DNA of 12,299 nt from Synergistaceae bacterium. GTDB lineage: Bacteria; Synergistota; Synergistia; Synergistales; Synergistaceae. Shown here one piece after another: positions 8,501 through 12,299 of the stretch (within the stretch, counting starts at the first letter, position 1; every line of letters starts with the position of its first letter). The DNA is taken from assembly GCA_031274115.1 (NCBI GenBank), contig JAISQP010000152.1, forward strand, positions 1 through 12,299, given 5' to 3'. The notes below the pieces were generated by a model. That model was given only the letters and a program-made list of their open reading frames with translations, was not told where the DNA came from and made no database searches. A program made the translations under genes and the position numbers.

Positions 8501-10154
8501 AACGACCGAGCCAGCGGCAGTGAGAGAGCGGCTCGCCAGGAGTCTGCCGCCCTACATGGTCCCCACGGCGTACCTGCGCCTGGACTCTATGCCCCAAACG
8601 CCTAACGGCAAGAATGATCTTCGGGCTCTCGAAAAAAAACCGGAGCCGGAGTTGTTGAAGGCGACGGGTTACGAGGCGCCTAAGACACCCCTGGAAGAGG
8701 CGATCTGCTCGGTTTTCGCCAGCGTGCTAGGCTTGGAAAAAGTCGGGGCGACGGACAGTTTTTTCGACATCGGCGGTTCGTCCCTCGCGGTCACCCGCGT
8801 CATCATCGAGGCAAGGGAAAAGGGTCTTGGAAACGGAACTGGAAAACCGGCTATCTCATACTCCGACGTATTCGCGCACCCGACTCCAAGGGAACTCTCC
8901 GCCCTGATATCAGGAGGCGGAAGCGCGACTCCCCCAGAACAGGTTCATGCGGAACCTGATTACGACTATAGCCCAATCGACTCACTGCTATCGAGGGGGA
9001 CCCTTTCCGCATTCCGGGACGGTGGACGCAGACCGCTCGGCAATGTGCTGCTGACAGGGGCAACGGGATTTTTGGGAGCACACCTGCTTCGCGCGCTGAG
9101 CGGCGAGGACGGCGCCGTCTTCTGCCTCTTACGCCCTGGACATGAGGCCGTCGAGGCGCGCCTCAGAAACATGTTCTTCTACTACTTCGAGGACGACAGC
9201 TTCTCCGAGTTCGGGGGCAGGGTGTACACGTTTGAAGGCGACATCACGCGATCAGACTCCCTGGCGAAGCTGGCAGGCCAGCCCATCGACACAATAATCA
9301 ACTGCGCCGCGAACGTGACGCACTTCGCGAAAGACACTAGCATCTCGGACGTCAATCTTGGCGGCGTTCTTAACCTCATCGAATTCGCCATTAAGAAAAA
9401 GGCGCGGCTGGTGCAGGTATCGACAGCGAGCGTGGCCGGGTTCTCCGTGGAGGGCGTTCCCCCAAAGGGGACTCTTATGGACGAGACCATGCTCTACTTC
9501 GGGCAGAACCTCGAAAATCAGTACGTACACAGCAAGTTCATGGCGGAACGGGCCATTCTGGAGGCGATACCAAAGGGACTGGACGCCAAAATCATGAGGC
9601 TCGGTAACCTCATGGGCCGCAACCGCGACGGCGAGTTCCAGGTCAACGCGAACGCCAACACGTTCCTCGGCAGTCTGCGCGCCTATCTCTCAATCGGCTG
9701 CTTCCCGTATTCAGGGTGTCTGGAAAGGACGGATCTTTCCCCGATCGACAGTACGGCAAAGGCAGTTCTGCTGCTGTCAAAGGCCCCGGTGGAGTGTGTC
9801 GTCTTCCACCCGTTCAGCGCCAACTTGTTCCGCATGGACGACATCATGGCCGCGATGAACGAAGAAGGGCTGAAGATTGATCTGGTGGAGGACGACGTTT
9901 TCGAGCGGGCGCTTTCGGACGCCATGAGGGACAAAGCGCGGGCCGAGAAACTGACGAGCCTGATAGCGTACCAGAACGTGGCTCAGGGCCGGGCGGCCTC
10001 AACGCTCGGGGCGGCGAACGAGTACACGTCCCAAGCCCTCTACCGGATGGGATGGCGGTGGCCCGAGGCCTCAAGCGGCTACCTCAGAAAACTGCTAAAA
10101 GGCATGATAAGTTTGGGCTATTTCGGCGCAACGCCGGGGCGACCAAGCGTGTGA
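2538..10154 (+). CDS. Dimodular NRPS with terminal reductase, C-A-PCP-C-A-PCP-R
   Basis: Cytoplasmic synthetase of 2538 residues predicted to join two amino acids and release the product reductively. Domains in order: C1 (about 30-480; HHIIMDG, catalytic His162); A1 (485-975; YTSGTTGQPKG at 638, YGPTE at 770, PNGK with Lys966); PCP1 (990-1070; carrier Ser1026 in GLTSL); C2 (1090-1530; HHIVFDG, His1211); A2 (1540-2035; FTSGSTGKPKG at 1689, YGPTE at 1836, Lys2025); PCP2 (2045-2115; Ser2082 in GGSSL); thioester reductase (2165-2530; TGATGFLG at 2173, Thr2296, Tyr2329, Lys2333). All key residues are intact. There is no epimerase, methyltransferase or thioesterase domain. The ATG at 2538 has AGGGGG eight bases upstream; an in-frame GTG at 2529 overlaps that site and is rejected. 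An N-terminal C domain without an upstream subunit suggests N-acylation. Confidence 0.95.
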   Translation: MNSIGDYARESSVLKEETGNSEKPDAREREVWPLTFQERQMAAEQYLRPDSAAYHINFALRLSGVLDGVKLERSLGAFVERHRIMRSFYPVENGDIVHRVSGSLTVRLEKKICRPEELEPLGLQSLIRSLNYPFDLSNAPLFRFFLIETGKNEHVLILWVHHIIMDGLSFGIFLRELRELYENGGEYRASEVPDGPDYLDYSVWRAGQDASEKSRQENEEHKKFFLDMFADGAPENDMPTKPVRPAKLPAASAYAQRRVDITLLREEAARRGKTTFTFLFSAFALTLAKYCDSGDVVMGVALKGRAPETSGMVGMFVNTLPVRVSIDPNENAYDYAERAARTLDEVKARQFCPLESLTPLLAPDRDESRNPVFDVIVNYIDEYEAFDMGGVSVQALPRTLQELNIDLKLEMIREKNELRAVLLYSPELYDSEVVDGMLTHFESVIGRMSEREKTRATVGEISELPEAHRKRILEDFAGDRSDRTLGRTVVDLFRERAREDAGNRAVLFKDLVLSYGEMDTLTDKLAARLFESGIGRGDWVGVLIRRSEMMPICAMGALKSGAAYVPLDPSYPPERLEFMLRDSGAKTIIADPGLESLIPGFEGTTICTDEIRNKKDSPAHKAPLAASPRPDDPLVLLYTSGTTGQPKGVVLSHANLANFCDWLSRTYEMTREDVVAAYASFGFDACLMDMFPTLTAGAAIDIVPDEMRLDLPRLNDRFNEKGVTIAFMTTQLGRQFAADMRNTSLRALSVGGETLVPIEPPGSFVMYNAYGPTECTILSAFFRVDRLYDRVPLGKPPSNTAIYIVDKSGGLAPIGAMGELCIAGRQVGIGYLNRPELTSEKFVKNPFSDSPDFARMYKTGDVARFLPSGDVDFIGRRDFQVKIRGFRVELSEIELRIREYPGVKDAAVVPFDAPGGGGKCAVAYIVSDSNIDAEELNRFIETKLPPYMIPAAIRQIEAIPLNPNGKVDRKKLPPPVFGASEKTAALSDAAHPGNDLEAVISEVLTDILGHDQFNLYTNLLRAGLTSLAAIRFCSRLDERLGAAPSVPDIMKSPTLLDVENAILRKLLNERLADAALTPGATYDDDTGYPISQSQAGVCFDCMKRPGSTGYNIPFRIRFSPAVDARRLTEAAAAVIDAHPVVKSHLVTVGDEIRQVLRDNPAEVHCDDASDAELEDIVRGFVRPFNLFEGPLYRARVVRTPSGTTLLADFHHIVFDGTSLDIFLRDLGAVFEDGDFLKKNRSAREKISCFDWAAREKSDEGGSDWLADKAYFDEQLTGFEGASELSSDMNIQNQESEASPDINTQESVFAEVVRPVDGALADNFSRANGATPAGLFLAALAYAVGRWIQSEDVCLATVSSGRGDPGLRNSFGMFVRTLPLRLRVKEKGIVSSLDFVRACQQRLTDATLHERYPFTRVAQEWGFEPSILYACQIGLVEDRKVGGESARVEFLIPENPKFKIAVFAEERDGTPAYVVQYDSSLYSASLMERFAETLATAFENIAARPHAPLSEVSLMSDAARKLMEKFNDTGDGSPDTGKTLVEMFGAAVRANPDKTALIADDGEYAYSDLNERANRLANALLMLGVKKEDRIAFVLRRTSRVIVSMFGIMKAGCAYVPIDPDYPEERVRHVLSDGGVKFLLTTPDLRAAVEAALSEITETRALDFDSLVENASQEEPAASVTPDMLAYILFTSGSTGKPKGVMIEHRGIANFITDDPRNGYVRALTLGDCTMLSITTVAFDMFGIETLLPLCNGLTTVLADDETAKDPVRIAELFERAGADAIDSTPTRLLEYSEYSPLLDALRRCKVIVLGGEKYPSALLARLKKDRKHDSGLFNIYGPTEISVACNGKDLSYTNRITVGPPLLNVLEVVADSDGNALPPGVVGELWVGGRGVGRGYVNRPEQTAERFVLYEGERFYRCGDLARWTEDGEVEILGRNDNQIKLRGLRIELGEIESALSSIEGVRSCAVVIRNIRNSDHLCAYYAADAAETTEPAAVRERLARSLPPYMVPTAYLRLDSMPQTPNGKNDLRALEKKPEPELLKATGYEAPKTPLEEAICSVFASVLGLEKVGATDSFFDIGGSSLAVTRVIIEAREKGLGNGTGKPAISYSDVFAHPTPRELSALISGGGSATPPEQVHAEPDYDYSPIDSLLSRGTLSAFRDGGRRPLGNVLLTGATGFLGAHLLRALSGEDGAVFCLLRPGHEAVEARLRNMFFYYFEDDSFSEFGGRVYTFEGDITRSDSLAKLAGQPIDTIINCAANVTHFAKDTSISDVNLGGVLNLIEFAIKKKARLVQVSTASVAGFSVEGVPPKGTLMDETMLYFGQNLENQYVHSKFMAERAILEAIPKGLDAKIMRLGNLMGRNRDGEFQVNANANTFLGSLRAYLSIGCFPYSGCLERTDLSPIDSTAKAVLLLSKAPVECVVFHPFSANLFRMDDIMAAMNEEGLKIDLVEDDVFERALSDAMRDKARAEKLTSLIAYQNVAQGRAASTLGAANEYTSQALYRMGWRWPEASSGYLRKLLKGMISLGYFGATPGRPSV
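6245..6306 (+). repeat. Poly-A runs and 13-bp direct repeat inside the C2 coding region
   Basis: An eight-A run (6246-6253) is followed by two identical copies of GCGAGGGAAAAAA at 6261-6273 and 6294-6306. The copies are 33 bases apart, so a recombination event would delete exactly eleven codons in frame. The protein repeats AREK as a result. The segment codes for a charged surface loop after the C2 active-site region. Confidence 0.75.
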
Positions 10155-10804
10155 AGACAGCGGCGCTTTACCTGACGGACGTTTGCGAGACGGCGCGCGA
10201 CTCCAAAGAGGCGGAAAAGAAAATTTCGGCGATATATCCCGAATGGACGCCGAGACACACTTGCCTTTTGCGGGAGGCGGATCGTCTGCGCTCGCTCGTG
10301 GCTGAACTTCTGCTTTACGCGACGCTGGGGCCGCGCGAGATCGTGCGTGAAAAATCGGGCGGTAAGCCTTACATTGCCGGCGGACCGCACTTCAGCGTCT
10401 CGCATTCCGGCAACCGCGCGATGCTGGCCGTGGACGACGAACCGGTTGGCGTCGATATCGAGAAATGGGTCGAGGACGACTATACAGCCCTGGCACAAGT
10501 CGCTTTTCACAAAGACGAGCGCATCCTTTTGGAACGCGCTGCGATCGAAGGCGGCTTTTGCCAGGGCAAAATATTCTTTGATATATGGACGCTCAAGGAA
10601 AGCTACCTCAAGATGTTGGGTTCCGGGCTTTCAAGGGACCCCACGAACTTCGCCGTAAAAATCGAGGCGGATACTCGCAAGGCGGACGCCCGAGTGGCGT
10701 CCGACCCGCGATCCCGCCTCCGCCTCTACGACGTCGAGGGTTACAGCGCGGCGCTCTGTTCGCTCCGCAAATGCCCGGACAACTTTGAGAAAGTTGCTTT
10801 GTAA
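10151..10804 (+). CDS. 4'-phosphopantetheinyl transferase, Sfp type
   Basis: Transfers phosphopantetheine from coenzyme A to the serines of carrier domains, here most likely Ser1026 and Ser2082 of the adjacent NRPS. The 217-residue protein carries the family motifs GKPY (71-74), FSVSHSG (81-87), VGVDIE with metal-binding Asp102 and Glu104, and WTLKESYLK (146-154) with Glu150. Its length is typical of Sfp-type enzymes. The GTG start at 10151 overlaps the NRPS stop as GTGA, a classic sign of translational coupling, and a GGGGCGA stretch lies just upstream. The reading frame stays open to 10052, but that part runs inside the NRPS coding sequence and lies outside the domain. It ends 34 bases from the convergent binding-protein gene, and I see no strong terminator between them. 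Confidence 0.93.
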   Translation: MKTAALYLTDVCETARDSKEAEKKISAIYPEWTPRHTCLLREADRLRSLVAELLLYATLGPREIVREKSGGKPYIAGGPHFSVSHSGNRAMLAVDDEPVGVDIEKWVEDDYTALAQVAFHKDERILLERAAIEGGFCQGKIFFDIWTLKESYLKMLGSGLSRDPTNFAVKIEADTRKADARVASDPRSRLRLYDVEGYSAALCSLRKCPDNFEKVAL

Positions 10805-10838
10805 ATAAGGGAAAGACGAACAGAGTCCGTTGCGGCCT

Positions 10839-11813
10839 TCATTCGTATATTTCCCTCACGCCGTCGCGGATTACCTTCGAAAAAGAGTCCAGGATAAGCG
10901 GGTATCTGGGCCCGGCTCTCAGAGTGAAGTCTCCGCGTATAAGCGCGATGCGGTCATCCCGCGACGCTCTGAGATCTTTAAGCGATTTCCACTGTTTCAT
11001 GATCGCGGACGACTCCAGGTTTGTCATGCCGCTCTCGCCGACAAGCTCTATCACTATATCCGGATCGAGCCTCAGCAGTCCTTCAAGCGATATCTGAGAG
11101 TACGGCGCATCCTGTTGGAACGCGTTTATCACCCCGGATTCCTTCAGAAGATCGTTGTAAAACGAGCGAACACCGGCTACGTAAATTTTTTTGAACGACG
11201 TGTCGTCCACATCTCGGCCCACCACTATCAACACGCGCAGCGGAGGACCGCTGCTGCGGGCCGAAATATCCCTTACCGCCGCGCGAAGCTCGTCCACGCG
11301 CTTCCTCGCAGACGCGGCCACGCCGCACGCCTCTCCTACCCGTATCATAGAATCGCAAATTTGCACGAAGTTGTCTTGGTAGACAACCGCCACAGGGTAT
11401 CCCATCATTTCGAGCGACCCCTTTAAATGCTCGTTCATATTGGATATCACCACCAGGTCGGGGTTCAGGGAGACGACCACTTCCATGTTGAGATGCATCA
11501 TGTCTCCTACATTTTTTTTCAACTTAGCCTCAGGAGGCCAGCTGCAATACATTGTGACTCCTACGACACTGTCTCCGAGCCCAAGATCGTACAGAATCTC
11601 CGTCCCCGCCGGCGCCACAGACAATATTCGCCGCGGAACGCCCTCCCGCTCCTGAGACGGAGCCATCCGCGCCAGAAGACCAAACAGCAGGAAAACACCC
11701 AGGATAAATCGCGCGAAAACGCCGGAGAAACGCGAAAACGTAAAAATTCGCCCGGCCGTATTGGCGCGGAACGCCACAGGACCGAGTTTTGCAGGAGATA
11801 ACCAGGTAGACAT
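10839..11813 (-). CDS. Periplasmic substrate-binding protein, BtuF/FhuD-like
   Basis: Probable extracytoplasmic receptor of an ABC importer for a metal complex such as cobalamin, heme or a siderophore. The 324-residue protein has a long basic N-region and a hydrophobic signal segment (about 35-49). The class III binding-protein fold follows: RRILSVAPAGTEILYDLGLG (61-80), VVGVTMYCSWPPEA (83-96), NMEVVVSLNPDLVVIS (109-124) and, later, LRLDPDIVIE. I see no lipobox, so a free periplasmic protein is likely. The ATG at 11811-11813 follows GGAGGG at good distance; an in-frame TTG at 11831 overlaps that site. No permease or ATPase gene is in the window: it is convergent with the phosphopantetheinyl transferase, and its upstream side is an IS relic. 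The ligand cannot be deduced from the sequence. Confidence 0.88.
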   Translation of the reverse strand: MSTWLSPAKLGPVAFRANTAGRIFTFSRFSGVFARFILGVFLLFGLLARMAPSQEREGVPRRILSVAPAGTEILYDLGLGDSVVGVTMYCSWPPEAKLKKNVGDMMHLNMEVVVSLNPDLVVISNMNEHLKGSLEMMGYPVAVVYQDNFVQICDSMIRVGEACGVAASARKRVDELRAAVRDISARSSGPPLRVLIVVGRDVDDTSFKKIYVAGVRSFYNDLLKESGVINAFQQDAPYSQISLEGLLRLDPDIVIELVGESGMTNLESSAIMKQWKSLKDLRASRDDRIALIRGDFTLRAGPRYPLILDSFSKVIRDGVREIYE

Positions 11814-11835
11814 GCTGAAAGAACCCTCCAATCAT

Positions 11836-11871
11836 GGCGTTTATTATACCGCAAACGCCCCGCCGCACACA
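11836..11871 (-). promoter_or_regulatory. Binding-protein promoter with operator-like inverted repeat
   Basis: On the minus strand a perfect TATAAT (11843-11848) lies about 30 bases before the start codon and near-ideal ribosome binding site. It is framed by a perfect 7-bp inverted repeat, GGCGTTT (11836-11842) and AAACGCC (11853-11859). The -35 region (about 11866-11871) is poor. A repressor bound to this palindrome would block the -10 box. The sequence does not look like a classic Fur box, so the regulator is unknown. Confidence 0.55.
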
Positions 11872-11881
11872 GCCAGTATGC

Positions 11882-12068
11882 TTCATGCCGGAGATAAAAT
11901 AGGCCCGAGTAAACACGAACCAGGCGCCCCGAACCTGAGACATCAAGATGATCGTTATTCTGTGGCCGCTGACTGCAAGAATCCCGCCAGACTGCCGCCG
12001 ACCACTCGCTCCAATACCTTTACACGCTTCAATTCATTCCGAGTCAATGTCACTCGCTCCTGTCTCAT
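11882..12068 (-). pseudogene. Transposase N-terminal remnant (ISNCY-like), frameshifted
   Basis: From the ATG at 12066-12068 the minus strand encodes 37 residues, MRQERVTLTRNELKRVKVLE then RVVGGSLAGFLQSAATE, before a TAA at 11955-11957. The pattern TLT..E.KR.KVLE.V..G.L is the usual N-terminus of ISNCY/IS1202-type transposases, just before their helix-turn-helix. Switching frame right after the stop gives HLDVSGSGRLVRVYS, which resembles the expected LGVS.RQ..RLVR.Y segment. This suggests an old frameshift in a real gene and not chance reading. Similarity fades near 11882, and the catalytic domain is absent. Family assignment is from memory of the motif and is tentative. Confidence 0.55.
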
Positions 12069-12101
12069 GCGGACATTTTCTCAGACGACTTAGGGGAGGA
12101 C

Positions 12102-12129
12102 ATTATCACAGACGGATTATCACAGACGA
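12102..12129. repeat. Tandem 14-bp repeat
   Basis: ATTATCACAGACGG (12102-12115) is followed directly by ATTATCACAGACGA (12116-12129), with 13 of 14 bases identical. It forms part of the iterated motif array at the IS relic edge. Confidence 0.85.
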
Positions 12130-12135
12130 GTGACA

Positions 12136-12299
12136 GAGGGGAGGAACTTCAACTTGACAAGCTCGCGGCGCGTGATAGAACCCGAGTTTAACAGGAAATA
12201 GCAATAAATAAAGTTGTAAATCATTGGTAACACCGATAATTAACTGCATTATAAGCGATATAAAAATATAGCTATATAAAATCCGCTTTGTCGAAGCTG
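12136..12299. other. AT-rich intergenic stretch, no gene seen
   Basis: I see no coding region or RNA gene here. Promoter-like pieces exist on the plus strand: TTGACA at 12154-12159 without a convincing -10, and TTGGTA with CATTAT 17 bases later (about 12225-12253). A perfect 12-bp palindrome, ATATAGCTATAT, lies at 12266-12277. The composition suggests the upstream region of a gene beyond the window edge. Confidence 0.4.

Larger units (their letters stand above)
11882..12135 (-). mobile_element. Decayed insertion-sequence end with iterated motif
   Basis: Upstream of the broken transposase start lies a series of related motifs, written on the plus strand: GGACATTTTCTCAGACGAC (12071-12089), GGACATTATCACAGACGG (12098-12115) and GGATTATCACAGACGAG (12114-12130). 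Such iterated motifs between transposase start and element tip often serve as transposase binding sites. The outer tip may be TGTCACTC on the minus strand, ending at 12135. No matching other end is visible in the window, so the element is a fragment. Exact boundaries are uncertain. Confidence 0.5.

Noticed and set aside
8930..10154. Thioesterase domain at the NRPS C-terminus
   Set aside because: The C-terminal segment has TGATGFLG and a Tyr...Lys pair of a Rossmann-fold thioester reductase, and no GxSxG thioesterase motif.
10780..10796. CAACTTT/AAAGTTG hairpin near the end of the phosphopantetheinyl transferase gene
   Set aside because: It lies within the coding region, is AT-rich with a three-base loop, and has only a CTTTG tail, so I do not call it a terminator.
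11872..12060. Possible cobalamin riboswitch upstream of the BtuF-like gene
   Set aside because: I looked on the minus strand for the B12-box and the GCCACTG core. Only weak partial likenesses such as GCGGCCACAG are present, the region reads as a transposase remnant, and the promoter lies downstream of it.
1..12299. CRISPR arrays, tRNA or rRNA genes
   Set aside because: I saw no regularly spaced repeat-spacer pattern and no tRNA or rRNA-like sequence.

Overview
The window is a stretch of bacterial chromosome with a compact, apparently self-contained nonribosomal peptide synthetase (NRPS) locus in the middle. Strong purine-rich ribosome binding sites, a high-GC coding core, a secreted L,D-transpeptidase and a periplasm-type binding protein without a lipobox suggest a diderm bacterium. 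The style of the histidyl-tRNA synthetase would fit an anaerobe such as a Synergistota member, but this is an impression from sequence style and not a proof.

Layout. (1) 1-617, minus: the N-terminal 205 residues of HisS, cut by the window edge. (2) 850-1410, plus: an exported YkuD-type L,D-transpeptidase. (3) 1492-2368, minus: a small charged protein starting SRAFVKEDD (TTG start) and, upstream of it in the same direction, a membrane protein of the isoprenylcysteine/phospholipid methyltransferase superfamily. (4) 2538-10154, plus: one 2538-residue NRPS with the order C-A-PCP-C-A-PCP-R, divergent from the methyltransferase. (5) 10151-10804, plus: an Sfp-type phosphopantetheinyl transferase overlapping the NRPS stop by four bases. 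(6) 10839-11813, minus: a BtuF/FhuD-like substrate-binding protein, convergent with the previous gene, with a near-consensus -10 box inside a perfect inverted repeat. (7) 11882-12135, minus: a decayed insertion-sequence end, with a transposase N-terminus broken by a stop and frame change and an iterated motif at its outer edge. (8) 12136-12299: AT-rich sequence in which I see no gene.

How the genes work together. The transferase would convert the two NRPS carrier domains to their holo form. The NRPS would activate two amino acids, probably N-acylated by the N-terminal condensation domain because no upstream NRPS subunit is present, and the terminal NAD(P)H-dependent reductase would release the dipeptide as an aldehyde or alcohol. 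If the amino end is free, the aldehyde could cyclise to a pyrazinone-type product. This is the general architecture of the reactive peptide-aldehyde/pyrazinone clusters known from gut anaerobes. The two adenylation pockets read here (DAMTSGAIL and DMITVGIVA) match no specificity code I can name, so the product is open and this locus is the most interesting part of the window. The methyltransferase and the binding protein flank the cluster but their link to it is unproven.
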